Part shown: piece by piece, positions 16,214 through 24,369 of the stretch
Layout of the letters: each line of letters starts with the position of its first letter
How positions within the stretch are numbered: position 1 is the stretch's first letter
From: Alphaproteobacteria bacterium
GTDB taxonomy: Bacteria; Pseudomonadota; Alphaproteobacteria; Sphingomonadales; Emcibacteraceae
Reading direction: 5' to 3'
Assembly: GCA_024280095.1 (NCBI GenBank)
Contig: JAJRQU010000070.1
Span: 1-59,282, forward strand
Length of the DNA: 59,282 nt
The notes under the pieces: model-generated
Told to the model about the DNA's origin: nothing
Databases searched by the model: none
Seen by the model: the letters and a program-made list of their open reading frames with translations, nothing else
Translations under genes and position numbers: made by a program

Positions 16214-17398
16214 CTATTTCTTGCGGCTAAGCTCTTTCATGGCCTTCTCCATACCGCCTATGGTGAGCGGATACATCCGGTCATCCATGAGCTCGCGCAT
16301 GAGGGAGATGGAGTGGGTATAGTCCCAATGGGCCTCTTTCGTTGGATTGAGCCAGATTGCACTTTGATAAACGTCAAGCACGCGTTTCATCCAGACTTCG
16401 CCGCTTTCTTCGTTCCAATGTTCGACGCTGCCGCCGGGATAAACAATTTCATAGGGGCTCATGGATGCATCCCCGACAAAGATCACCTTATAATCATGGG
16501 GATATTTATGGAGAATATCATAGGTATCAAAGCGGTTTTGGTGCCGCCGGCTATTATCCTGCCACACGCCTTCATAGAGGCAATTATGAAAATAAAAATA
16601 TTCCATATGCTTGAATTCACTGCGGGCGGCGGAAAATAACTCTTCGCATAATTTGATATGGGGATCCATGGAGCCGCCGATGTCAAAGAATATGAGAACT
16701 TTAATGGCGTTATGCCGTTCGGGCACCATCTTTATGTCAAGATAACCCTGCTTGGCCGTGGAACGGATGGTGTCATCAAGGTCTAATTCTTCTGCGGCGC
16801 CTTGGCGGGCGAAATTACGCAGCCGTTTCAGGGCAACCTTGATATTTCGCGTCCCAAGCTCAACATTGTCATCAAGATTTCTGAATTCTCTCTTGTCCCA
16901 GACTTTTACGGCCCGGCGGTGGCGGCTTTCTTTTTGGCCGATACGGATGCCTTCAGGATTATAGCCGTAAGCGCCAAAGGGGGAGGTGCCGGCGGTGCCG
17001 ATCCATTTGCTGCCGCCCTGATGCCGGCTGTCCTGTTCTTCAAGGCGTTTTTTCAAGGTTTCCATCAGCTTGTCCCAATCGCCCATGGCCTCAATTTTTG
17101 CCATTTCTTCGGGGCTGAGGAATTTTTCGGCCATTTTGCGCAGCCAGTCTTCGGGAATTTCAGAGGTGAGGTCTTGCGCCTCCGGTGCTTCCAGCCCCTT
17201 GAAGCAATGACCAAAAATCTGATCAAATTTATCCAGATTGCTTTCGTTCTTAACCAAGGTCGCCCGGCTTAAATAATAAAAATCTTCGAGGGAATGATTG
17301 GCGATGCCCGCCTGCATACCTTCCATCAAGGTAAGATATTCCCGCAATGACACGGGAACGCCATGATCACGAAGATTGAGGAAAAAATTTGTGAACAT
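16214..17398 (-). CDS. VWA domain protein of the CoxE-like family
   Basis: A 394-residue cytosolic protein. The C-terminal half is a von Willebrand A domain with a MIDAS motif at D239-I-G-G-S243 (FFDIGGSMD) and the VIFVGDASMSPYEI strand-loop typical of the CoxE-like group. The N-terminal half is helical and charged. Its gene lies 3 bases after the MoxR-type ATPase gene on the same strand; MoxR-VWA pairs act as AAA chaperones that insert metals or remodel partner proteins. No obvious client, such as coxL or a cobaltochelatase gene, is nearby. It converges with the HPt gene. Confidence 0.88.
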   Translation of the reverse strand: MFTNFFLNLRDHGVPVSLREYLTLMEGMQAGIANHSLEDFYYLSRATLVKNESNLDKFDQIFGHCFKGLEAPEAQDLTSEIPEDWLRKMAEKFLSPEEMAKIEAMGDWDKLMETLKKRLEEQDSRHQGGSKWIGTAGTSPFGAYGYNPEGIRIGQKESRHRRAVKVWDKREFRNLDDNVELGTRNIKVALKRLRNFARQGAAEELDLDDTIRSTAKQGYLDIKMVPERHNAIKVLIFFDIGGSMDPHIKLCEELFSAARSEFKHMEYFYFHNCLYEGVWQDNSRRHQNRFDTYDILHKYPHDYKVIFVGDASMSPYEIVYPGGSVEHWNEESGEVWMKRVLDVYQSAIWLNPTKEAHWDYTHSISLMRELMDDRMYPLTIGGMEKAMKELSRKK

Positions 17399-17401
17399 TT
17401 T

Positions 17402-18247
17402 TTACCGGTTCTCGCGGCGGTTCATAAAGGCGAGCCGCTCCAGCATATGGACATCCTGTTCATTCTTCAGAAGCGCGCCATGCAGGGGCGGGATGAGCTT
17501 TTTCGGATCGCGGCTTTTCAAAACATCTGCGGGCATATCTTCCACCATCAAGAGTTTCAACCAGTCCAGAAGTTCCGATGTGGAGGGTTTTTTCTTCAGG
17601 CCCGGAACATCACGGACATCATAAAATAAATTCAGGGCTTCGCGCACAAGGATATTCTGAATGTCCGGGAAATGAACATTAATAATATCTATCATGGTCT
17701 CTTTGTCAGGAAATTTGATATAATGGAAAAAACACCGCCGCAGAAAAGCATCCGGCAGGTCTTTCTCATTATTACTGGTGATGATGACCAGCGGGCGGTT
17801 GATGGCCTTGATTGTCTCGCCGGTTTCATAGACATTAAATTCCATACGGTCCAATTCCTGAAGCAGGTCATTGGGGAACTCAATATCGGCCTTGTCAACT
17901 TCATCAATAAGCAAAATGGGACTTTCATCTGCGGTGAAGGCTTCCCATAATTTGCCTTTATTGATGTAGTTTTTAATATCATGGACTTTTTCATCGCCCA
18001 ATTGACTATCCCGCAGCCGCGATACCGCATCATATTCATACAGACCTTGCTGGGCCTTGGTCGTCGATTTAATATGCCATTCCAAGAGATCTTTATTCAT
18101 CGCCCTTGCCACTTCATGGGCAAGAACCGTTTTTCCTGTTCCCGGCTCGCCCTTGATAAGAAGGGGGCGCTGCAACGTGACGGCGGCATTCACCGCTATC
18201 ATTAGATCAGGCGTTGCCACATAAGTATCTGTACCCGTAAATTTCAT
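17402..18247 (-). CDS. MoxR family AAA+ ATPase
   Basis: A 281-residue AAA+ ATPase with Walker A GEPGTGKT (residues 33-40), Walker B LLIDEVDKAD, sensor 1 ITSNNEK and an arginine-finger region DAFLRRCFFHY, all characteristic of the MoxR branch. It is expected to form a hexamer that works with the VWA protein encoded directly downstream. I take the ATG at 18247; a TTG two codons upstream is the only alternative. The pair is probably one transcript starting in the short gap before the FlbA-like gene. Substrate unknown. Confidence 0.92.
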   Translation of the reverse strand: MKFTGTDTYVATPDLMIAVNAAVTLQRPLLIKGEPGTGKTVLAHEVARAMNKDLLEWHIKSTTKAQQGLYEYDAVSRLRDSQLGDEKVHDIKNYINKGKLWEAFTADESPILLIDEVDKADIEFPNDLLQELDRMEFNVYETGETIKAINRPLVIITSNNEKDLPDAFLRRCFFHYIKFPDKETMIDIINVHFPDIQNILVREALNLFYDVRDVPGLKKKPSTSELLDWLKLLMVEDMPADVLKSRDPKKLIPPLHGALLKNEQDVHMLERLAFMNRRENR

Positions 18248-18330
18248 AACCAAACATCCGTTTTATTTCTATGTTTATAAAGTATATTCGTCGGCGTCAA
18301 AGGTCAAAGCCTAATTTCTTTGCAGCCCAT

Positions 18331-20019
18331 TTAATTTTTTCGTAACTCATTTAATTTCTTTGAAACCCAGGGGGAAAATTTTTCCTTCACAAACAACGGC
18401 ATAAATTCCGTCCATTTCAAGGTCGCGGGTTTAATGGTCATATTATAAGTCGGGAAGATAGGGTTGCCGTTTTTTATGCCAAAATTCCACCAGCCGGTGG
18501 TGTTATATAAAACCCACCATGCTTCGGTGCCGGTGGCGGCGGCCTGAATAACAGGCGAGGAGCCGGGGCCCATAACCAGATCAAGATTTTTCATCAGGGC
18601 CGCTGTGCCTTCGAAATCATCCTTCAGGTCCAGTTCTTCAAAATTATGCAGCGTAATGCCATGGGTATCAAAAAGCTGTTTGATCTCATCTGCGCTGTCC
18701 CCATATTGGACATTGATGAAATTGACATCCTTTGTTTCCAGAATTGGCACCCATTCAAAAAGCTCGGCATAGAACATGTTACGCTTGGCTTGCTGCAAAC
18801 CACTTCGCCAGCAAATGCCAATATTAATTTTATGGGGCAATGCGTTCAGCTTTTCTTTCCAATAGGCGGTTTTATCCTTTGGGGCTATTAAAAAACCGCC
18901 CGTCATGTCAGGGATGTCATCAAGGGATCGCCATTTATAGCGCATCAATTCTGTATAAAGGCACATATAATCAATTTTTTCAGGCTCTATGCCATCATAA
19001 AGCCTGACGTTATAGCCTGCGTCATGCTGACCGGAAATATAGGGCAGGATGGTCGCGCCCTTAAAGCTGTTTTGGAACAGCGGCACCAAGCGTTTGTCGC
19101 AGCCAATTATAACATGTTTGGCTTCACGGATGATTTGCGGATATAGGCTAGACATTAATACCTCATCGCCAATGCCTTGCTCCGCGCCAATTAAAATTAC
19201 CTTGCCTTCAAGGTCTTGGCCTTCCCACTTATCAATTTTATAGGGCATAAAGACAGCCCCCTGATCAGAGGGGTGATTATGCCAGGCAAGGGCATCAAAA
19301 CCATCGTCGAATTTCCCTATTGTATAACTGCTATGGGCTAATGCCCTGTGGCTGTAGGCCGCATTGGGGGCAAGTTTAACGGCTTTCTTTGCGAATTCCC
19401 ACGCCTTTTCCAATTGTCCAAGGTTGGCATATACGAGACATAGATTGCTCGTGAACAAAGGTATTTTCGGGTCAAGGCGAAAAGCCTCCTCATAAAAAGT
19501 CAACGCATCCGGATAGCCGTCTCGAAAGGAGACGCCGGCTCCTAAGGAATTCCATAAAAAGGCATTTTCGGGAAATATGGGAAGTACATCCTGTAAAAGT
19601 TGAATGGATTTATCCAGTTGTCCGTCTTCCCTAAGAGCTGTTGCGAGGTTGTTATACCCAATTGGCTCGTTGGGGTTGATTTGGCAATAAATGGTAAAAA
19701 ATTTGATTGCAAGATCTGTGAAGTCCATTGAGAGGCTTGCGCTGCCCAAAGTCTCGCATATTGCCGGGTTTCCTGCACTTTGATGGAGGGCATGTTCCAA
19801 AATATTTATGGCTTTATTCTTCATGCCAAGCCTAAATAAGCAGCGCGCCATAAGCACCAGTGTGTCCGGATTATAATTTTTATATTCCAGGGATTTTGTG
19901 AAATATTTCAGCGCTTCTATATGATTGCCCTTTTTATAAAATTCGTTGCCCTTGGTGACAAGTCTGTCATGTTGTTTTTTGTTCTTTGGGCTAGAAAGTT
20001 CTTTTGATTTTTTGGTCAT
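18331..20019 (-). CDS. TPR protein with glycosyltransferase-like C-terminal domain (FlbA-like)
   Basis: A 562-residue cytosolic protein. Residues about 15-245 hold six or more TPR units (for example GNEFYKKGNHIEALKYFTKS and ALTFYEEAFRLDPKIP). Residues 255-560 resemble a GT-B/GT9-type domain: LIGAEQGIGDEVLM, IGICWRSGLQQ near 390, and LVMGPGSSPVIQAAATGTEAWWVLY near the end. Caulobacter FlbA has this layout and is needed for flagellin modification. The gene is divergent from flbT-flaF and lies by flagellin and sugar genes, so a role in flagellin glycosylation is likely. Confidence 0.8.
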   Translation of the reverse strand: MTKKSKELSSPKNKKQHDRLVTKGNEFYKKGNHIEALKYFTKSLEYKNYNPDTLVLMARCLFRLGMKNKAINILEHALHQSAGNPAICETLGSASLSMDFTDLAIKFFTIYCQINPNEPIGYNNLATALREDGQLDKSIQLLQDVLPIFPENAFLWNSLGAGVSFRDGYPDALTFYEEAFRLDPKIPLFTSNLCLVYANLGQLEKAWEFAKKAVKLAPNAAYSHRALAHSSYTIGKFDDGFDALAWHNHPSDQGAVFMPYKIDKWEGQDLEGKVILIGAEQGIGDEVLMSSLYPQIIREAKHVIIGCDKRLVPLFQNSFKGATILPYISGQHDAGYNVRLYDGIEPEKIDYMCLYTELMRYKWRSLDDIPDMTGGFLIAPKDKTAYWKEKLNALPHKINIGICWRSGLQQAKRNMFYAELFEWVPILETKDVNFINVQYGDSADEIKQLFDTHGITLHNFEELDLKDDFEGTAALMKNLDLVMGPGSSPVIQAAATGTEAWWVLYNTTGWWNFGIKNGNPIFPTYNMTIKPATLKWTEFMPLFVKEKFSPWVSKKLNELRKN

Positions 20020-20215
20020 ATAAAAATACCTGTAGCGTTCATAATATCCTATAATTTACAGGATGGCATAATTTTTGTATGAAAATATTGTAACTAATTT
20101 CATTTTAATACTATAGTTAATTAAATTAATTCATATTTTATTAACACAAAGTTTGAGATAATGGCCATAGTTTGATATTGAATTAGGTCATGAATATTCA
20201 GATAGGTGAGGAAAA

Positions 20216-20641
20216 ATGCCCCTAAAAATATCGTTGAAACCAGGTGAGAAGATTGTCGTTAATGGCGCAGTGATTGTTAATGGAGACAGAAGGTCAACAG
20301 TGATCCTGCAAAATAAAGCTTCTTTGTTGCGGGAAAAAGACATTCTCCTCGCAGAAGACGTGGATACGCCGGTAAAGCATATATATTTCCCGATCATGCT
20401 TATGTATATGGATGAAAAGGGATTTAACAAATATCATGAGCAGTATGTTCTGCGTATGACAGAGTTATTAAGTGTTATAGAAGACCCCATAGCAAAGGCG
20501 CTTTGTGTCGCCATCAGCAAGGATGTCATGGACAGTGAATTCTATAAAGCCTTGATAAAATGTAAAAAGATGTTCGAATATGAGAGTGAGAGACTGAATT
20601 ATGTCCCTGAAAGCGTATCAGACAACCCAGAAGGCCAATGA
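20216..20641 (+). CDS. flbT: Flagellin expression regulator FlbT
   Basis: A 141-residue protein of the FlbT family. FlbT binds the 5' untranslated part of flagellin mRNA in Caulobacter and lowers its stability until the hook is complete. Family features are [24 protein letters not shown] at the N-terminus, [21 protein letters not shown] in the middle and a helical C-terminal half. A GTGAGG ribosome site is 6 bases upstream. It overlaps flaF by 41 bases and begins a flbT-flaF-flagellin-flaG gene series. Confidence 0.95.
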   Translation: MPLKISLKPGEKIVVNGAVIVNGDRRSTVILQNKASLLREKDILLAEDVDTPVKHIYFPIMLMYMDEKGFNKYHEQYVLRMTELLSVIEDPIAKALCVAISKDVMDSEFYKALIKCKKMFEYESERLNYVPESVSDNPEGQ

Positions 20642-21047
20642 ATCCACAAGCCAAACTGAATATCGACTTTTCGCCGATGTGACGCGGGCGTTAATGGATG
20701 CGAAAGACCTGCCGAAACTTGATGTGAAATTACATGATGCCCTGCTTTGGAACCGTCAATTATGGTCGACGCTCGCCACAGATTGTGCCGTTGAGGGCAA
20801 CATGCTACCGAAACAACTTCGGGCGTCGATTATTTCTATTTCCATTTGGGTTGGCAGATACAGCTCGCAAGTCGCGCGGGGGGAAGAGGAGCTTCAGGCG
20901 CTGATTGATATTAATAAAAATATCATGGAAGGCCTGTCAGCCCAAGCCCAAAATAATGTGGCGCAGACTACAGGAACTAATCCAGAAACTAATTCAGGAA
21001 CCAATCCTCAGGCCAATCCTCAAACGGGTACAAATTACTCTGTATAA
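20601..21047 (+). CDS. flaF: Flagellin biosynthesis protein FlaF
   Basis: A 148-residue FlaF protein, which assists flagellin synthesis or secretion and works opposite to FlbT. The family core ([48 protein letters not shown]) occupies residues 5-115. Beyond it, a tail of about 30 residues is made of N/T/Q/G repeats ([18 protein letters not shown]), absent from most FlaF proteins. The start is supported by the family's N-terminal position; the gene begins 41 bases before the flbT stop, so expression is coupled. Confidence 0.93.
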   Translation: MSLKAYQTTQKANESTSQTEYRLFADVTRALMDAKDLPKLDVKLHDALLWNRQLWSTLATDCAVEGNMLPKQLRASIISISIWVGRYSSQVARGEEELQALIDINKNIMEGLSAQAQNNVAQTTGTNPETNSGTNPQANPQTGTNYSV

Positions 21048-21171
21048 CGGTTAACGTTTGGGGGTTCTTATGGGTTTTTATGGTTAATTTTTATTAACTA
21101 TAAATCAATATTTTCATGTAACAATTTGATTCTGAAAGATGAATCCGCCCTTCTCCGAAAAATAATTCTTG

Positions 21172-21186
21172 TTAACTATTCCTTAA
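21172..21186. promoter_or_regulatory. CtrA-type box upstream of the flagellin gene
   Basis: TTAA-CTATTCC-TTAA is an exact TTAA-N7-TTAA match, 138 bases before the flagellin ATG in the flaF-flagellin gap. The region is AT-rich, so a chance match is possible. No sigma-54 promoter could be found for this flagellin. Confidence 0.45.
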
Positions 21187-21323
21187 TAGATTACAACTTA
21201 TTCTTATCAGGTCAGCGGTTTAGCCAGAATGGCAAATATTTATACGCTGACATGAGTGGGTTTCGGCCCTTTAATGGAGCAAAATGCTCTTTAGTTTTAA
21301 GTACTCTCAGAATGGAGATATAA

Positions 21324-22169
21324 ATGTCTTTTTCAGTCAATACAAACGCGGGTGCTCTTATCGCCCTGCAATCCCTCTCAAGAACAAATGCACAGCTTAA
21401 CACGGTTCAATCCAGAATTAATACTGGCTTGAAAGTGGCTTCAGCAAAAGACAATGCCGCGGTATTCGCGATTGCTCAAGGACAGCGCGCCGATCTGGCT
21501 GGCCTGGATGTCGTAAAGAGCTCTCTTGACCGTGCGTCAAGTTCATTGAATGTTGCTCTTGCTGCTGCAGAAGCTGTTTCTGACCTTTTAATTGAATTAA
21601 AAGCAAAAGCGACCGCTTCCCTTGATCCTGGTCAGGATGCGGATTCCCGAATTGCTCTTAATGATGAATATGTCGCTCTTGTCGCGCAGATCAATACGGT
21701 TGTTAATAATGCTGCATTTAATGGCGTTAACGCGGTAGAGGCCGGTGGTGCAAGTATTACCGCTCTTGTTGCTGCGCCCGATGGCAGCGATAGTGCAGCA
21801 GCATTTGCGCTTACCATTGCGGCTACTGATATTGGTGCGACAAGTGCCGGCCTTGGTATATCCGCAACAAGTGATATTACGACGGCCGCTGAAGCTTCAA
21901 CGGCTGTTGATATCATCACCGCAGCCGAAGCAACGGTTAACACCTTCCTGTCCCAGCTTGGTGCAGGCGCGAGACGTGTTGATATCCAACGCGCCTTTAC
22001 CGACAAGCTTTCTGATGCCATTGAAATTGGTATTGGTAATCTGGTTGATGCCGATCTGGCCCGGGAAAGTGCGAACTTGCAATCATTGCAGGTTAAGCAG
22101 CAGCTTGGTCTTCAGGCACTGTCAATTGCGAACCAGGCACCTGGTTCCGTATTGGCATTGTTCAGATAA
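21324..22169 (+). CDS. Flagellin (short type, D0-D1 only)
   Basis: A 281-residue flagellin. The N-terminal D0/D1 helices (SVNTNAGALIALQSLSRTN, INTGLKVASAKDNAAVFAIAQ) and C-terminal helices (QRAFTDKLSDAIEIGIGNLV, ESANLQSLQVKQQLGLQALSIANQAPGSVL) are well conserved. Between them only about 80 residues rich in A, T, S and G replace the D2/D3 domains. Exported by the flagellar type III system and polymerised into the filament; surface Ser/Thr are likely sites for the sugar made by the downstream operon. It differs more from the two minus-strand flagellins than those do from each other. AATGGAGAT ribosome site. Confidence 0.96.
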   Translation: MSFSVNTNAGALIALQSLSRTNAQLNTVQSRINTGLKVASAKDNAAVFAIAQGQRADLAGLDVVKSSLDRASSSLNVALAAAEAVSDLLIELKAKATASLDPGQDADSRIALNDEYVALVAQINTVVNNAAFNGVNAVEAGGASITALVAAPDGSDSAAAFALTIAATDIGATSAGLGISATSDITTAAEASTAVDIITAAEATVNTFLSQLGAGARRVDIQRAFTDKLSDAIEIGIGNLVDADLARESANLQSLQVKQQLGLQALSIANQAPGSVLALFR

Positions 22170-22186
22170 TATTTTATTCTACGATA

Positions 22187-22236
22187 TTGGTGGGGGTATA
22201 TTATGCCTCCACCAAATTTCGCCGACTAATTTTTTT
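22187..22236 (+). terminator. Possible terminator after the first flagellin gene
   Basis: TTGGTGGGGG (22187-22196) pairs with CCTCCACCAA (22206-22215) over 10 bp with one G-T pair. The run of seven T residues comes only about 15 bases later, so it may be a weak terminator or an mRNA 3'-end stabilising stem. Confidence 0.5.
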
Positions 22237-22339
22237 AAAATATATTTTTTATGTAATTTATTGTAATAGTATTTTGATTGTGAACGTAAAATAGCCTATA
22301 GTATGATGTATAGAAAGATGGGTATATGTAGAGGTTAAA

Positions 22340-22780
22340 ATGGTTGAAAGTATTAACATAACCAGCACGCGCTTGCCGAGCACAGGTGAGAAAAGTGAGG
22401 CTGTATCGAAGGTCTCCGTTATAACGGATAGCGTTTCTAAGGCAGGATCCTCAAATGGGTCTGATCAGGCAAGCCGTGCAGTCTCGTCAGTGATTTCCCA
22501 ATCTACTGAAAAGCGACTGGATTCACTGATCTCCGGAAATACAGGAGATTTCCTGAAAGCTGCTGAAAAATTTATTGACGCGTCATTGCCCAGCAAGCCG
22601 CCGGGTACAAAGCTGCGTATTGCACTGGACGACAGTTCAGGAAAATTCATTTATCAGGGCGTTGATATTAATACGGGTGATGTGGTTACCCAGTTTCCTT
22701 CAGAAGATATATTAAAACTTATCGCCTATAACAAAGGGCGTGATGGCGTTGAAGGTATCGTGGTTGACGAAGAGGCTTAA
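22340..22780 (+). CDS. flaG: FlaG family protein
   Basis: A 146-residue protein whose last 65 residues match the FlaG domain (LRIALDDSSGKFIYQGVDI, VVTQFPSEDILKLIA, ending GIVVDEEA). The first 80 residues are polar and low in complexity. FlaG proteins affect filament length and are usually encoded beside flagellin, as here. An AGAGG ribosome site is 7 bases upstream. It is followed at once by a strong terminator. Confidence 0.88.
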   Translation: MVESINITSTRLPSTGEKSEAVSKVSVITDSVSKAGSSNGSDQASRAVSSVISQSTEKRLDSLISGNTGDFLKAAEKFIDASLPSKPPGTKLRIALDDSSGKFIYQGVDINTGDVVTQFPSEDILKLIAYNKGRDGVEGIVVDEEA

Positions 22781-22808
22781 CGGCTATGTTCTTGCAATAT
22801 CATGTTTG

Positions 22809-22837
22809 GTTCGCATCATCTGGTGCGAACTTTTTTT
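22809..22837 (+). terminator. Rho-independent terminator after flaG
   Basis: GTTCGCA (22809-22815) pairs with TGCGAAC (22824-22830), extendable by TC/GG wobble pairs, and is followed by seven T residues. It separates the flagellin unit from the sugar operon, whose first ATG is only 13 bases after the T-run. Confidence 0.88.
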
Positions 22838-22849
22838 GTATAAAATATC

Positions 22850-23587
22850 ATGACGGATAATATTCTGTGTATTTCTCAAGCTCGCATGACATCCACGCGT
22901 CTGCCGGGCAAGATACTTAAGCAAGTCTGCGGGCGAACTTTGTTGGATTTCCATGTAAGCCGCCTATTGAAAAGCCGTGCTATCAATAGGCTCGTGCTGG
23001 CAACCACATCTAATGCTGCCGATGACCCCATAGAGAAATTTTGTATAGACGCTGATATCGACTGTATTCGAGGGCCGGAAGATGATGTTTTGGCGCGCTA
23101 TTATCAGGTTTTGCAAGAATATCCCGCTGACATCATTGTGCGCGTAACATCGGATTGCCCCTTGATTGATTCAGGCTTGATGGATCAAGTGATCCAATAT
23201 TACAGGGGCCATAGTGATCGATATGATTATATCACATTAGGGCCGACAAACTTTCCGCGCGGCCTTGATGTGGAGGTTTTTTCGGCAAGGGCTTTGGAAA
23301 GGGCCTATTTCCATGGTCATGAGGCCCATCAGCGTGAACATGTGACCCCCTATATTTACCGCGAAAATAGTGAGTTTAACTGCGGAATTTTTCCGTCCGA
23401 TCATAGGTTAGGGCATCATAGATGGTGTGTGGACGAACCAGAAGATTTTGATTTGATCACCAAAATTTTAACGGCTTTTCAGGGAAAAGATAATTTTTCT
23501 TGGCAGGAATGCCTGACATATCTCGATAATAATCCCGATTGGATGACAATCAATAGCGCCATAAAACAGAAGAGCCTCAAGGAATAG
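22850..23587 (+). CDS. SpsF-type cytidylyltransferase (first copy)
   Basis: A 245-residue nucleotidyltransferase of the SpsF/NeuA-like group, which activates acidic sugars with CTP. The N-terminal nucleotide-binding signature ISQARMTSTRLPGK (8-21) and VRVTSDCPLID (98-108) with metal-binding aspartate are present. H-rich REHVTPYIY and RWCVDEPEDF motifs complete the family pattern. No ribosome site is visible before the ATG, and the start lies 5 bases beyond a TATAAA sequence, so a leaderless mRNA is possible. It heads the sugar operon; a second SpsF copy is encoded at 26630. Confidence 0.85.
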   Translation: MTDNILCISQARMTSTRLPGKILKQVCGRTLLDFHVSRLLKSRAINRLVLATTSNAADDPIEKFCIDADIDCIRGPEDDVLARYYQVLQEYPADIIVRVTSDCPLIDSGLMDQVIQYYRGHSDRYDYITLGPTNFPRGLDVEVFSARALERAYFHGHEAHQREHVTPYIYRENSEFNCGIFPSDHRLGHHRWCVDEPEDFDLITKILTAFQGKDNFSWQECLTYLDNNPDWMTINSAIKQKSLKE

Positions 23588-23647
23588 CGCCTCAAGGGAT
23601 GTTTCAGCGTGAGAAATCAAGTTTAAGGAAACGTAAAAGCTTAATTT

Positions 23648-23680
23648 TTAAAAGAAGTTAGTGAAATTATCTTCTTTTAA
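23648..23680. repeat. Perfect 10-bp inverted repeat
   Basis: TTAAAAGAAG (23648-23657) and CTTCTTTTAA (23671-23680) are exact inverted copies around a 13-base spacer, in the gap between the first cytidylyltransferase and the methylase gene. There is no T-run after it, so it is not a normal terminator; operator or mRNA stem are possible. Confidence 0.6.
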
Positions 23681-23710
23681 CGATATAATATTCATAGTGT
23701 AAAAACTTTA

Positions 23711-23722
23711 GGGTCAGGACCC
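23711..23722 (+). promoter_or_regulatory. Ribosome binding site inside a small palindrome
   Basis: GGGTCAGGACCC is a perfect 12-base palindrome and contains the AGGA ribosome site for the methylase ATG at 23728. A short stem of GGGT/ACCC would place AGGA partly in the loop, so translation could be affected by structure. Confidence 0.4.
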
Positions 23723-23727
23723 CCATA

Positions 23728-24360
23728 ATGTCACAAGATAAAACGGAACAGGTTAAATTCTGGCAGGGTGATTTCGGAGACAGTTATGTCGAGCGGAATG
23801 CCGTTTCTTTTGAGCAGATGAGGATGAGAATATCGCTGTGGGTCAAGATATTTGGTTATATGGCGCATGATATGCCAAAATCTATATTGGAAGTCGGCCC
23901 AAATATTGGTTTAAATCTTCGCGCTATGCAGATGTTATGCGAAGCAGAATATTTCGCGGTTGAGCCCAACGCAAAAGCCAGAGAGGTTCTGATAAAAGAC
24001 GGGGTGCTGCCAGAAGCCAATGTGCAAGATGCCTTCGCGGGAAATTTTGCTGTGCCCGAAAAACCGGTGGATTTGGCGTTTACTTCGGGCGTGATGATTC
24101 ATATCCATCATGACGATCTATTGGATGCTTGCACAAATATCTATAATTCGACCTGTAAATATATTGTTTGTAACGAATATTTTTCAGACAAGCCTGAAAT
24201 TCTTCAATATCGTGACCATGGCGACAAATTATTCAAGCGGGATTATGGTTCTTTTTGGCTGGAAAATTTTCCGGACTTAAAATGCCTTGGTTATGGATTT
24301 GAATGGAAGGTCATGACCGGTATGGACAATGCCACTTGGTGGATTTTTGAGAAAAGATAG
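23728..24360 (+). CDS. Pseudaminic acid biosynthesis-associated methylase
   Basis: A 210-residue class I SAM-dependent methyltransferase. Motif I is ILEVGPNIGLNL (about 53-64) and AVEPN follows as the acidic-loop equivalent. The sequence matches the family known as pseudaminic acid biosynthesis-associated methylase: KFWQGDFGDSYVERN at the start, FTSGVMIHIHHDDL, YRDHGDKLFKRDYGSFW and a TWWIFEK end. The methyl acceptor is unproven, probably a sugar intermediate or the finished nonulosonate. It lies 9 bases upstream of pseB in the same direction. Confidence 0.88.
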   Translation: MSQDKTEQVKFWQGDFGDSYVERNAVSFEQMRMRISLWVKIFGYMAHDMPKSILEVGPNIGLNLRAMQMLCEAEYFAVEPNAKAREVLIKDGVLPEANVQDAFAGNFAVPEKPVDLAFTSGVMIHIHHDDLLDACTNIYNSTCKYIVCNEYFSDKPEILQYRDHGDKLFKRDYGSFWLENFPDLKCLGYGFEWKVMTGMDNATWWIFEKR

Positions 24361-24369
24361 GACATAGCC

